NCBI RefSeq assembly: GCF_932526225.1
Contig: NC_064038.1
Coordinates: forward strand, 2,730,001-2,794,000
Source: Nematostella vectensis
Lineage: Eukaryota > Cnidaria > Anthozoa > Actiniaria > Edwardsiidae
Reading direction: 5' to 3'
DNA length: 64,000 nucleotides
In this document: positions 36,699-50,357 of the stretch, one piece after another
How positions within the stretch are numbered: position 1 is the first letter of the stretch
Layout: each line of letters opens with the position of its first letter
The notes under the pieces: generated by a model
What the model saw: only the letters and a program-made list of their open reading frames with translations
The model's database searches: none
Told to the model about the DNA's origin: nothing
Translations under genes and position numbers: made by a program

Positions 36699-37266
36699 GT
36701 CTTTCATTGCCATAACGCCCTGAGACTCCTGTAAAATATAGGCCCAACTCCAAAACGTCAAAAATGCAAACTAAACATCACCAGACCCGGATACTCATAG
36801 ATTCATCCAAGGCATAGACGACCTGCAAAAGCGCATCTAAGCAATGTAATAGAATTGACTCTTTTGTCAAAATATCAACCTTAATTGCTGACCAATTCGT
36901 AATAAAATGCTTAAACTTAGAAACATTTCTTACCAAAAAAGACACAAAATTCCGAACTACAAATAGAGACAAGCAAACACAGATCAAGTCACCAATAGAT
37001 ACCTTTGTTGCGCTCCGTCAGGTCCCATTTTACAGCAATCAGTCACAATAATCAATGCTAGAACCTCCATTAGAAGCGAGTCACCATTGTTAGCCTATTT
37101 TGCATGCCTGCACTGCATCATGGGAGTCTTGGAAACACCTTGACAGACAGGCGGGCAATCTCCTCCAACAGAATCATAACAGTTTATTTTATAAGTCTCT
37201 TTGCCTCGAAGCCAAACAAAACATTTCCAGGTCCAAGAAACCCAGAATAAGACTGAAAACAATTTT

Positions 37267-37576
37267 TGAATAAGGTTGGGTAGCAAAGATGCCTCACAAT
37301 GGAGATTATGAGGCCATTCACCAGAAAATTCCTTTCTCACTTGGTGAAGCCCAGACAAGGAATTATCCCATTGAATCAACCTCAGCGTGCAAACATCCAT
37401 GAGCACAGCATTTATTATTCATGATGTCCTAAGGCACTCTCCAGATGTGAAAAAGCTGTAATTTTTAAGCAAATTACAAGCAAAACTGTTATAAGCAACA
37501 GGCTGTAGCAGTGCCGTCGCTACAAAGAAAAGGCACCGCAGTGCATTGTTGGAAAGTTCAAGGCATACCGTCTTGG
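37267..37576. repeat. Unique 310-base insertion in U13
   Basis: It replaces the join AATTTT/CAGTCAACGG seen in the other full units. It ends immediately upstream of the tRNA-Ser-like half, with GGGTCAGCGG in place of CAGTCAACGG. Inside are TGTAATTT/AAATTACA, a good hairpin near 37458, and GTGCC/GGCAC near 37512-37537. A minus-strand frame of 103 codons (37095-37406) spans the junction into ordinary unit sequence; I do not recognise it. No clear target-site duplication or terminal repeat is visible. It may be an insertion, conversion from a diverged unit elsewhere, or ancestral sequence lost from the rest. Confidence 0.85.
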
Positions 37577-38374
37577 GTCAGCGGTAGCTTAGCTTAACTG
37601 GTAGTGTTGGACTTGAAATAGGGGGGGAGGTTTCTGTTTTCAGTCTGTTTTTCTTACAATGTTGCTCAAAAGTAACCAGGAGTAAAAGGGTTGAAGTGAA
37701 ATACAGCTATACTTAGTCAGGGTAGACAGTATTGCGGATTTTTTCGATATTCTATGCGATTTTACAAACCTCTCCCCCTTACGTCTTTCATTGCATTTTT
37801 TATTTTTTTTTAATGAATATTTAGGCCGGTGAATAGCTTAATAAGCTCTACAAAGAAAAATAGAATCGCCAAATCGCACTTTTTTATTTCTATTTATTTT
37901 TGCTTTTTGCATGATATTAAAAAAACGGTTCCTAAAAAAAAACGTTTTTCTTTCTTCGCTTGTTTGATGTCCTGTACACGATAAAAGACAATGCGCCCGT
38001 GCGTTACGATGCCACGCGCCGACATAGCGAGCCCCCAAGGGACTCAAGACGCACAAATAGACCTGTATTTTTTTTCACCCTCTATCTCAGCGAGCTGTGC
38101 GTGGCGTAACCGTATTACAGGCCTGGGATCCTGGTTATTGTCCTCCCCATTAATGCGCGGGTTGGAATACCTTGCAAAGAGTGTTGTACAGCATATTCGC
38201 CGGAAATATCGGTGCTTGGGGCCTTCGGGTTCTTTACAGCCTTCCGTAAAAGCCTTGTGCTGCCATACCGATTGGGTAATCCGTATGTATGGTTTCCGTT
38301 TTGTTTTTCAGGTCGGGTTCGATCCCATGCCAATGGCATTGTTTTCTTTTTTTTTTCTATTAATTTTTTTTTTC

Positions 38375-41370
38375 GTAGAGCTTAACCCCTCTCACTCCTG
38401 CGTAGTTTTCGGAAAAATAAGAAGAAGAAAAAAAAAAAAAACAAGAAAAAAAAAAAAAAAAAAAAACAGACCATCCAAACAACCGTCTGACTTTGGGGGG
38501 AGGAGTGTTGACTGGCCCTCCCCCTCGTGAATTTTTCTCCGGATCTCCGGATCAATTCCGTAATGGCATCCATCGGAGTATGGAAATGGACCTGGAGGAT
38601 ACAAGCCTGGTATACATCATACATCTAGCAAAATGAGCTTGCTAGATTTACTGATGTCAACATTAGAAGGGGGAGGGACACTCTTTTCATACAGTACAAT
38701 ATTGCAGTTGTTACCTATTATTGAATAAGTGGGTAACATGTCTTTGTTTATCAAACAAGGTCTATTTCTGAGACAAGCAAATTCAAGGGAGAGCTGTTGA
38801 AATAACAGGGGAATGTTGAAGGAAAAACAATTATCTAATTAAAAAACTACTGTAGATTCCTTTGCACGAAGATAATTTTCAAACATAATTTTGATTGTTA
38901 TTTAGGAGGAACGAGACGAGTTCTACAACATACTATGAAAAGTATGTATTACTCATCTAAATTATACAAGTAAAAAATTATATTTAAAAAAATACTGTAA
39001 GTAATTAGGTAAATCCTAAAACATGTATAACATGTACAACACACTAAAAACTCCATGGCTATTGACTGTTTTCTACTCACATGTTTTTACAGTATATACA
39101 ATTTCATTCTGGTACATCTTGTGGTCACTGTGCCATCTTCAGGGCTACACCCAAAGCACCTGTGCACCCCATCCACCTAAGGGTGTCGGCTGCACAGGTG
39201 TTCCTGATGAAGGAGGGTAAGGAGGGCAGGAAAAGGTTCTGCGACACCTTGCTTTTATGGACCCCTATGATTCCGAGTTGAGTGTGGCCCCTGTAGATGT
39301 TGACAGGTCAACCTCACAGCCACATGAAAGAAATGCCTGATATCTTATGCTTTACAGTGAGTGTTTTGCAGTCAAGTTGGTTTCTGTTAGTGGGTAAAAA
39401 TTAGTATAAATAATTGTAATCATGACTATGGTCACACTGTACATATAGAACTGTAAATGAATAGAAAAAAAAGTATATATTTCCAGTCAAACTACAGAAT
39501 TGCATGATAACCTTGAAAGTATTGAATAAAAGACTGCAAAACTAACATCTTTTGTACTAGTTGCTTAGTTGGTTGAATTGACCACGTGCAATTTTAAGCT
39601 GAATTCCTCCTTCCCCCACTCCCCCACCCCAGAAAAAAAATAATAAAAGAAAACTAAAACTAAAACAAAACCAACAGAGACCCCCTCCAGCTATTTTCTC
39701 TTATTTTTTTTTTACAGCTATTTAAAGGGGCAGTGCCATGGTAAGTGCTTTCAATAGCTCTCTGAACCTGACACAATGAAATTTAGTAAACTCTAATACT
39801 GACTTATGAGCTTTTGGTACATGTGGGGGACTTAAATTCAAAGAAAATGACCACAAACTGTCAATAAACATAGTTTCTATAAAATATTGCATATTATTTT
39901 AACAAGGTATTTACAGCTTTTAAAAAGGTCAATTATTTGTAGGCGATTAAAAGCCTACAATAAACACTGACATGCGCAGTACCATGACGCTGTCCCTTTA
40001 AGTCTTTCATTGCCATAACGCCCTGAGACGCCTGTATAATATAGGCCCAACTCCAAAACGTCAAAAATGCAAACTAAACATCACCAGACCCGGATACTGA
40101 TAGATTCATCCAAGTCATAGACGACCTGCAAAAGCGCATCTAAGCAATGTAATAGAATTGACTCTTTTGTCAAAATATGAGCCTTAATTGCTGACCAATT
40201 CGTAATAAAATGCTTAAACTTAGAAACATTTCTTACCAAAAAAGACACAAAATTCCGAACTACAAATAGAGACAAGCAAACACAGATCAAGTCACCAATA
40301 GATACCTTTATTGCGCTCCGTCAGGTCCCATTTTACAGCAATCAGTCACAATAATCAATGCTAGAACCTCCATTAGAAGCGAGTCACCATTGTTAGCCTA
40401 TTTTGCATGCCTGCACTGCATCATGGGAGTCTTGGAAACACCTTGACAGACAGGCGGGCAATCTCCTCCAACAGAATCATAACAGTTTTTTTTTATAAGT
40501 CTCTTTGCCCCGAAGCCAAACAAAACATTTCCAGGTCCAAGAAACCCAGAATAAGCCTGAAAACAATTTTCAGTCAACGGTAGCTTAGCTTAACTGGTAG
40601 TGTTGGACTTGAAATAGGGGGGGGGGAGGTTTCTGTTTTCAGTCTGTTTTTCTTACAATGTTGCTCAAAAGTAACCAGGAGGGAAAGGGTTGAAGTGAAA
40701 TACAGCTATACTTAGTCAGGGTAGACAGTATTGCGGATTTTTTCGATATTCTATGCGATTTTACAACCCTCTCCCCCTTACGTCTTTCATTGCATTTTTT
40801 ATTTTTTTAATGAATATTTAGGCCGGTGAATAGCTTAATAAGCTCTACAAAGAAAAATAGAATCGCCAAATCGCACTTTTTTATTTCTATTTATTTTTGC
40901 TGTTTGCATGATATTAAAAAAACGGTTCCTAAAAAAAAAACGTTTTTCTTTCTTCGCTTGTTTGATGTCCTGTACACGATAAAAGACAATGCGCCCGTGC
41001 GTTACGATGCCACGCGCCGACATAGCGAGCCCCCAAGGGACTCAAGACGCCCAAATAGACCTGTATTTTTTTCACCCCCTATCTCAGCGAGCTGTGCGTG
41101 GCGTAACCGTATTACAGGCCTGGGATCCTGGTTATTGTCCTCCCCATTAATGCGCGGGTTGGAATACCTTGCAAGAGTGTTGTACAGCATATTCGCCGGA
41201 AATATCGGTGCTTGGGGCCTTCGGGTTCTTTACAGCCTTCCGTAAAAGCCTTGTGCTGCCATACCGATAGGGTAATCCGTATGTATGGTTTCCGTTTTGT
41301 TTTTAAGGTCGGGTTCGATCCCATGCCAATGGCATTTTTTTCTTTTTTTTTTCTATTAATTTTTTTTTTC
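38375..41370 (+). repeat. 3-kb macrosatellite unit U14 (first member of trimer B)
   Basis: This unit is 2,996 bases long. It shares ATTAGTATAAAT, AAAACTAACATC, CCACGTGCAA, the MITE deletion and AGGAGGGAAAGG with U11. Private changes include GATAATTTTCAAACAT near 38872 and TTTTTAAGGTCGG just before the B-box. Confidence 0.95.
39722..40001 (+). mobile_element. TTAA MITE, U14 copy, 17-base deletion
   Basis: 280 bases. Same deletion as U11 and U18 but with TTCTATAAAATATT, so the deletion and the T-to-G change are separable. Confidence 0.8.
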
Positions 41371-44363
41371 TTAGAGCTTAACCCCTCTCACTCCTGCGTA
41401 GTTTTCGGAAAAATAAGAAGAAAAAAAAAACAAGAAAAAAAAAACAAAAAAAACAGACCATCCAAACAACCGTCTGACTTTGGGGGGAGGAGTGTTGACT
41501 GGCCCTCCCCCTCGTGAATTTTTCTCCGGATCTCCGGATGAATTCCGTAATGGCATCCATCGGAGTATGGAAATGGACCTGGAGGATACAAGCCTGGTAA
41601 ACATCATACATCTAGCAAAATGAGCTTGCTAGATTTACTGATGTCAACATTAGAAGGGGGAGGGACACTCTTTTCATACAGTACAATATTGCAGTTGTTA
41701 CCTATTATTGAATAAGTGGGTAATATGTCTTTTTTATCAAACAAGGTCTATTTCTGAGACAAGCAAATTCAAGGGAGAGCTGTTGAAATAACAGGGGAAT
41801 GTTGAAGGAAAAACAATTATCTGATTAAAAAACTACTGTAGATTCCTTTGCACGAAGATAATAACAAACATAATTTTGATTGTTATTTAGGAGGAACGAG
41901 ACGAGTTCTACAACATACTATGAAAAGTATGTATTACTCATCTAAATTATACAAGTAAAAAATTCTATTTAAAAAAATACTGTAAGTAATTAGGTAAATC
42001 CTAAAACATGTATAACATGTACAACACACTAAAAACTCCATGGCTATTGACTGTTTTCTACTTACATGTTTTTACAGTATATACAATTTCATTCTGGTAC
42101 ATCTTGTGGTCACTGTGCCATCTTCAGGGCTACACCCAAAGCACATGTGCACCCCATCCACCTAAGGGTGTCGGCTGCACAGGTGTTCCTGATGAAGGAG
42201 GGTAAGGAGGGCAGGAAAAGGTTATGCGACACCTTGCTTTTATGGACCCCTATGATTCCGAGTTGAGTGTGGCCCCTGTAGATGTTGACAGGTCAACCTC
42301 ACAGCCACATGAAAGAAATGCCTAATATCTTATGCTTTACAGTGAGTGTTTTGCAGTCAAGTTGGTTTCTGTTAGTGGGTAAAAATTATTATAAATAATT
42401 GTAATCATGACTATGGTCACACTGTACATATAGAACTGTAAATGAATAGAAAAAAAGTATATATTTCCAGTCAAACTACAGAATTGCATGATAACCTTGA
42501 AAGTATTGAATAAAAGACTGCAAAACCAACATCTTTTGTACTAGTTGCTTAGTTGGTTGAATTGACCACGGGCAATTTTAAGCTGAATTCCTGCTTCCCC
42601 CACTCCCCCACCCCAGAAAAAAAATAATAAAAGAAAACTAAAACTAAAACAAAACCAACAGAGACCCCCTCCAGCTATTTTCTCTTATTTTTTTTACAGC
42701 TATTTAAAGGGGCAGTGCCATGGTAAGTGCTTTCAATAGCTCTCTGAACCTGACACAATGAAATTTAGTAAACTCTAATACTGACTTATGAGCTTTTGGT
42801 ACATGTGGGGGACTTAAATTCAAAGAAAATGACCACAAACTGTCAATAAACATAGTTTCTATAAAATATTGCTTTCAATAAAATATTGCATATTATTTTA
42901 ACAAGGTATTGACAGCTTTTAAAAAGGTCAACTATTTGTAGGCGATTAAAAGCCTACAATAAACACTGACATGCGCAGTACCATGACGCTGTCCCTTTAA
43001 GTCTTTCATTGCCATAACGCCCTGAGATTCCTGTAAAATATAGGCCCAACTCCAAAACGTCAAAAATGCAAACTAAACATCACCAGACCCGGATACTCAT
43101 AGATTCATCCAAGGCATAGACGACCTGCAAAAGCGCATCTAAGCAATGTAATAGAATTGACTCTTTTGTCAAAATATCAGCCTTAATTGCTGACCAATTC
43201 GTAATAAAATGCTTAAACTTAGAAACATTTCTTACCAAAAAAGACACAAAATTCCGAACTACAAATAGAGACAAGCAAACACAGATCAAGTCACCAATAG
43301 ATACCTTTATTGCGCTCCGTCAGGTCCCATTTTACAGCAATCAGTCACAATAATCAATGCTAGAACCTCCATTAGAAGCGAGTCACCATTGTTAGCCTAT
43401 TTTGCATGCCTGCACTGCATCATGGGAGTCTTGGAAACACCTTGACAGACAGGCGGGCAATCTCCTCCAACAGAATCATAACAGTTTTTCTATAAGTCTC
43501 TTTGCCCCGAAGCCAAACAAAACATTTCCAGGTCCAAGAAACCCAGAATAAGCCTGAAAACAATTTTCAGTCAACGGTAGCTTAGCTTAACTGGTAGTGT
43601 TGGACTTGAAATAGGGGGGGAGGTTTCTGTTTTCAGTCTGTTTTTCTTACAATGTTGCTCAAAAGTAACCAGGAGTGAAAGGGTTGAAGTGAAATACAGC
43701 TATACTTAGTCAGGGTAGACAGTATGGCGGATTTTTTCGATATTCTATGCGATTTTACAACCCTCTCCCCCTTACGTCTTTCATTGCATTTTTTATTTTT
43801 TTTAATGAATATTTAGGCCGGTGAATAGCTTAATAAGCTCTACAAAGAAAAATAGAATCGCCAAATCGCACTTTTTTATTTCTATTTATTTTTGCTGTTT
43901 GCATGATATTAAAAAAACGGTTCCTAAAAAAAAACGTTTTTCTTTCTTCGCTTGTTTGATGTCCTGTACACGATAAAAGACAATGCGCCCGTGCGTTACG
44001 ATGCCACGCGCCGACATAGCGAGCCCCCAAGGGACTCAAGACGCCCAAATAGACCTGTATTTTTTTCACCCTCTATCTCAGCGAGCTGTGCGTGGCGTAA
44101 CCGTATTACAGGCCTGGGATCCTGGTTATTGTCCTCCCCATTAATGCGCGGGTTGGAATACCTTGCAAGAGTGTTGTACAGCATATTCGCCGGAAATATC
44201 GGTGCTTGGGGCCTTCGGGTTCTTTACAGCCTTCCGTAAAAGCCTTGTGCTGCCATACCGATTGGGTAATCCGTATGTATGGTTTCCGTTTTGTTTTTCA
44301 GGTCGGGCTCGATCCCATGCCAATGGCATTTTTTTCTTTTTTTTTTCTATTAATTTTTTTTTC
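41371..44363 (+). repeat. 3-kb macrosatellite unit U15 (second member of trimer B)
   Basis: This unit is 2,993 bases long. It starts CTTAGAGC and has AATATGTCTTTTTTATC, GAGATTCCTG and B-box GGCTCGATCCC (44306), like U12. The exon-like block has GCACATGTGCACC and GGTTATGCGACACC, an intermediate state before the stop-bearing GGTTATGAGACACC of U16-U18. Confidence 0.95.
42704..43000 (+). mobile_element. TTAA MITE, U15 copy
   Basis: 297 bases, majority allele, followed by the GAGATTCCTG downstream variant. Confidence 0.8.
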
Positions 44364-47363
44364 GTAGAGCTTAACCCCTCTCACTCCTGCGTAGTTTTCG
44401 GAAAAATAATAAGAAGAAAAAAACAAGAAAAACAAAAAACAAAAAAAAAACCCAGACCATCCAAACAACCGTCTGACTTTGGGGGGAGGAGTGTTGACTG
44501 GCCCTCCCCCTCGTGAATTTTTCTCCGGATCTCCGGATCAATTCCGTAATGGCATCCATCGGAGTATGGAAATGGACCTGGAGGATACAAGCCTGGTAAA
44601 CATCATACATCTAGCAAAATGAGCTTGCTAGATTTACTGATGTCAACATTAGAAGGGGGAGGGACACTCTTTTCATACAGTACAATATTGCAGTTGTTAC
44701 CTATTATTGAATAAGTGGGTAATATGTCTTTTTTATCAAACAAGGTCTATTTCTGAGACAAGCAAATTCAAGGGAGAGCTGTTGAAATAACAGGGGAATG
44801 TTGAAGGAAAAACAATTATCTGATTAAAAAACTACTGTAGATTCCTTTGCACGAAGATAATAACAAACATAATTTTGATTGTTATTTAGGAGGAACGAGA
44901 CGAGTTCTACAACATACTATGAAAAGTATGTATTACTCATCTAAATTATACAAGTAAAAAATTCTATTTAAAAAAATACTGTAAGTAATTAGGTAAATCC
45001 TAAAACATGTATAACATGTACAACACACTAAAAACTCCATGGCTATTGACTGTTTTCTACTTACATGTTTTTACAGTATATACAATTTCATTCTGGTACA
45101 TCTTGTGGTCACTGTGCCATCTTCAGGGCTACACCCAAAGCACATGTGCACCCCATCCACCTAAGGGTGTCGGCTGCACAGGTGTTCCTGATGAAGGAGG
45201 GTAAGGAGGGCAGGAAAAGGTTATGAGACACCTTGCTTTTATGGACCCCTATGATTCCGAGTTGAGTGTGGCCCCTGTAGATGTTGACAGGTCAACCTCA
45301 CAGCCACATGAAAGAAATGCCTAATATCTTATGCTTTACAGTGAGTGTTTTGCAGTCAAGTTGGTTTCTGTTAGTGGGTAAAAATTATTATAAATAATTG
45401 TAATCATGACTATGGTCACACTGTACATATAGAACTGTAAATGAATAGAAAAAAAGTATATATTTCCAGTCAAACTACAGAATTGCATGATAACCTTGAA
45501 AGTATTGAATAAAAGACTGCAAAACCAACATCTTTTGTACTAGTTGCTTAGTTGGTTGAATTGACCACGGGCAATTTTAAGCTGAATTCCTGCTTCCCCC
45601 ACTCCCCCACCCCAGAAAAAAAATAATAAAAGAAAACTAAAACTAAAACAAAACCAACAGAGACCCCCTCCAGCTATTTTCTCTTATTTTTTTTACAGCT
45701 ATTTAAAGGGGCAGTGCCATGGTAAGTGCTTTCAATAGCTCTCTGAACCTGACACAATGAAATTTAGTAAACTCTAATACTGACTTATGAGCTTTTGGTA
45801 CATGTGGGGGACTTAAATTCAAAGAAAATGACCACAAACTGTCAATAAACATAGTTTCTATAAAATATTGCTTTCAATAAAATATTGCATATTATTTTAA
45901 CAAGGTATTGACAGCTTTTAAAAAGGTCAACTATTTGTAGGCGATTAAAAGCCTACAATAAACACTGACATGCGCAGTACCATGACGCTGTCCCTTTAAG
46001 TCTTTCATTGCCATAACGCCCTGAGATTCCTGTAAAATATAGGCCCAACTCCAAAACGTCAAAAATGCAAACTAAACATCACCAGACCCGGATACTCATA
46101 GATTCATCCAAGGCATAGACGACCTGCAAAAGCGCATCTAAGCAATGTAATAGAATTGACTCTTTTGTCAAAATATCAGCCTTAATTGCTGACCAATTCG
46201 TAATAAAATGCTTAAACTTAGAAACATTTCTTACCAAAAAAGACACAAAATTCCGAACTACAAATAGAGACAAGCAAACACAGATCAAGTCACCAATAGA
46301 TACCTTTATTGCGCTCCGTCAGGTCCCATTTTACAGCAATCAGTCACAATAATCAATGCTAGAACCTCCATTAGAAGCGAGTCACCATTGTTAGCCTATT
46401 TTGCATGCCTGCACTGCATCATGGGAGTCTTGGAAACACCTTGACAGACAGGCGGGCAATCTCCTCCAACAGAATCATAACAGTTTTTCTATAAGTCTCT
46501 TTGCCCCGAAGCCAAACAAAACATTTCCAGGTCCAAGAAACCCAGAATAAGCCTGAAAACAATTTTCAGTCAACGGTAGCTTAGCTTAACTGGTAGTGTT
46601 GGACTTGAAATAGGGGGGGAGGTTTCTGTTTTCAGTCTGTTTTTCTTACAATGTTGCTCAAAAGTAACCAGGAGTGAAAGGGTTGAAGTGAAATACAGCT
46701 ATACTTAGTCAGGGTAGACAGTAATGCGGATTTTTTCGATATTCTATGCGATTTTACAACCCTCTCCCCCTTACGTCTTTCATTGCATTTTTTATTTTTT
46801 TTTAATGAATATTTAGGCCGGTGAATAGCTTAATAAGCTCTACAAAGAAAAATAGAATCGCCAAATCGCACTTTTTTATTTCTATTTATTTTTGCTGTTT
46901 GCATGATATTAAAAAAACGGTTCCTAAAAAAAACGTTTTTCTTTCTTCGCTTGTTTGATGTCCTGTACACGATAAAAGACAATGCGCCCGTGCGTTACGA
47001 TGCCACGCGCCGACATAGCGAGCCCCCAAGGGACTCAAGACGCCCAAATAGACCTGTATTTTTTTCACCCTCTATCTCAGCGAGCTGTGCGTGGCGTAAC
47101 CGTATTACAGGCCTGGGATCCTGGTTATTGTCCTCCCCATTAATGCGCGGGTTGGAATACCTTGCAGGAGTGTTGTACAGCATATTCGCCGGAAATATCG
47201 GTGCTTGGGGCCTTCGGGTTCTTTACAGCCTTCCGTAAAAGCCTTGTGCTGCCATACCGATTGGGTAATCCGTATGTATGGTTTCCGTTTTGTTTTTCAG
47301 GTCGGGTTCGATCCCATGCCAATGGCATTTTTTTCTTTTTTTTTTTCTATTAATTTTTTTTTC
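44364..47363 (+). repeat. 3-kb macrosatellite unit U16 (third member of trimer B)
   Basis: This unit is 3,000 bases long. The A-rich tract ends ACCCAGACC, as in U13. The remainder resembles U15 and U17 (GCACATGTGCACC, GAGATTCCTG). The exon-like block carries TGA. Confidence 0.95.
45703..45999 (+). mobile_element. TTAA MITE, U16 copy
   Basis: 297 bases, majority allele as in U15. Confidence 0.8.
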
Positions 47364-50357
47364 TTAGAGCTTAACCCCTCTCACTCCTGCGTAGTTTTCG
47401 GAAAAATAAGAAGAAAAAAAAAACAAGAAAAAAAAAAACAAAAAAAACAGACCATCCAAACAACCGTCTGACTTTGGGGGGAGGAGTGTTGACTGGCCCT
47501 CCCCCTCGTGAATTTTTCTCCGGATCTCCGGATCAATTCCGTAATGGCATCCATCGGAGTATGGAAATGGACCTGGAGGATACAAGCCTGGTATACATCA
47601 TACATCTAGCAAAATGAGCTTGCTAGATTTACTGATGTCAACATTAGAAGGGGGAGGGACACTCTTTTCATACAGTACAATATTGCAGTTGTTACCTATT
47701 ATTGAATAAGTGGGTAATATGTCTTTTTTATCAAACAAGGTCTATTTCTGAGACAAGCAAATTCAAGGGAGAGCTGTTGAAATAACAGGGGAATGTTGAA
47801 GGAAAAACAATTATCTGATTAAAAAACTACTGTAGATTCCTTTGCACGAAGATAATAACAAACATAATTTTGATTGTTATTTAGGAGGAACGAGACGAGT
47901 TCTACAACATACTATGAAAAGTATGTATTACTCATCTAAATTATACAAGTAAAAAATTCTATTTAAAAAAAATACTGTAAGTAATTAGGTAAATCCTAAA
48001 ACATGTATAACATGTACAACACACTAAAAACTCCATGGCTATTGACTGTTTTCTACTTACATGTTTTTACAGTATATACAATTTCATTCTGGTACATCTT
48101 GTGGTCACTGTGCCATCTTCAGGGCTACACCCAAAGCACATGTGCACCCCATCCACCTAAGGGTGTCGGCTGCACAGGTGTTCCTGATGAAGGAGGGTAA
48201 GGAGGGCAGGAAAAGGTTATGAGACACCTTGCTTTTATGGACCCCTATGATTCCGAGTTGAGTGTGGCCCCTGTAGATGTTGACAGGTCAACCTCACAGC
48301 CACATGAAAGAAATGCCTAATATCTTATGCTTTACAGTGAGTGTTTTGCAGTCAAGTTGGTTTCTGTTAGTGGGTAAAAATTATTATAAATAATTGTAAT
48401 CATGACTATGGTCACACTGTACATATAGAACTGTAAATGAATAGAAAAAAAGTATATATTTCCAGTCAAACTACAGAATTGCATGATAACCTTGAAAGTA
48501 TTGAATAAAAGACTGCAAAACCAACATCTTTTGTACTAGTTGCTTAGTTGGTTGAATTGACCACGGGCAATTTTAAGCTGAATTCCTCCTTCCCCCACTC
48601 CCCCACCCCAGAAAAAAAATAATAAAAGAAAACTAAAACTAAAACAAAACCAACAGAGACCCCTTCCAGCTATTTTCTCTTATTTTTTTACAGCTATTTA
48701 AAGGGGCAGTGCCATGGTAAGTGCTTTCAATAGCTCTCTGAACCTGACACAATGAAATTTAGTAAACTCTAATACTGACTTATGAGCTTTTGGTACATGT
48801 GGGGGACTTAAATTCAAAGAAAATGACCACAAACTGTCAATAAACATAGTTTCTATAAAATATTGCTTTCAATAAAATATTGCATATTATTTTAACAAGG
48901 TATTGACAGCTTTTAAAAAGGTCAACTATTTGTAGGCGATTAAAAGCCTACAATAAACACTGACATGCGCAGTACCATGACGCTGTCCCTTTAAGTCTTT
49001 CATTGCCATAACGCCCTGAGATTCCTGTAAAATATAGGCCCAACTCCAAAACGTCAAAAATGCAAACTAAACATCACCAGACCCGGATACTCATAGATTC
49101 ATCCAAGGCATAGACGACCTGCAAAAGCGCATCTAAGCAATGTAATAGAATTGACTCTTTTGTCAAAATATCAACCTTAATTGCTGACCAATTCGTAATA
49201 AAATGCTTAAACTTAGAAACATTTCTTACCAAAAAAGACACAAAATTCCGAACTACAAATAGAGACAAGCAAACACAGATCAAGTCACCAATAGATACCT
49301 TTATTGCGCTCCGTCAGGTCCCATTTTACAGCAATCAGTCACAATAATGCTAGAACCTCCATTAGAAGCGAGTCACCATTGTTAGCCTATTTTGCATGCC
49401 TGCACTGCATCATGGGAGTCTTGGAAACACCTTGACAGACAGGCGGGCAATCTCCTCCAACAGAATCATAACAGTTTTTCTATAAGTCTCTTTGCCCCGA
49501 AGCCAAACAAAACATTTCCAGGTCCAAGAAACCCAGAATAAGCCTGAAAACAATTTTCAGTCAACGGTAGCTTAGCTTAACTGGTAGTGTTGGACTTGAA
49601 ATAGGGGGGGGAGGTTTCTGTTTTCAGTCTGTTTTTCTTACAATGTTGCTCAAAAGTAACCAGGAGTGAAAGGGTTGAAGTGAAATACAGCTATACTTAG
49701 TCAGGGTAGACAGTATTGCGGATTTTTTCGATATTCTATGCGATTTTACAACCCTCTCCCCCTTACGTCTTTCATTGCATTTTTTATTTTTTTAATGAAT
49801 ATTTAGGCCGGTGAATAGCTTAATAAGCTCTACAAAGAAAAATAGAATCGCCAAATCGCACTTTTTTATTTCTATTTATTTTTGCTGTTTGCATGATATT
49901 AAAAAAACGGTTCCTAAAAAAAAACGTTTTTCTTTCTTCGCTTGTTTGATGTCCTGTACACGATAAAAGACAATGCGCCCGTGCGTTACGATGCCACGCG
50001 CCGACATAGCGAGCCCCCAAGGGACTCAAGACGCCCAAATAGACCTGTATTTTTTTCACCCTCTATCTCAGCGAGCTGTGCGTGGCGTAACCGTATTACA
50101 GGCCTGGGATCCTGGTTATTGTCCTCCCCATTAATGCGCGGGTTGGAATACCTTGCAAGAGTGTTGTACAGCATATTCGCCGGAAATATCGGTGCTTGGG
50201 GCCTTCGGGTTCTTTACAGCCTTCCGTAAAAGCCTTGTGCTGCCATACCGATTGGGTAATCCGTATGTATGGTTTCCGTTTTGTTTTTCAGGTCGGGTTC
50301 GATCCCATGCCAATGGCATTTTTTTCTTTTTTTTTTTTTCTATTAATTTTTTTTTTC
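47364..50357 (+). repeat. 3-kb macrosatellite unit U17
   Basis: This unit is 2,994 bases long. It starts CTTAGAGC. A four-base shortening (CAATAATGCTAG in place of CAATAATCAATGCTAG) near 49342 is private. The exon-like block carries TGA. Confidence 0.95.
48698..48994 (+). mobile_element. TTAA MITE, U17 copy
   Basis: 297 bases, majority allele as in U12. Confidence 0.8.

Larger units (their letters stand above)
35059..38374 (+). repeat. 3-kb macrosatellite unit U13, with unique 310-base insertion
   Basis: This unit is 3,316 bases long and contains a unique insertion at about 37267-37576. The A-rich tract ends ACCCAGACC, as in U16 only. Its first half resembles U11 (ATTGGCTG, ATTAGTATAAAT). 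It is the third member of trimer A. Confidence 0.95.

Noticed and set aside
37095-37406. A 103-codon minus-strand frame spanning the U13 insertion
   Set aside because: Half of it is antisense of ordinary unit sequence, it straddles the insertion border, and no domain is recognisable.
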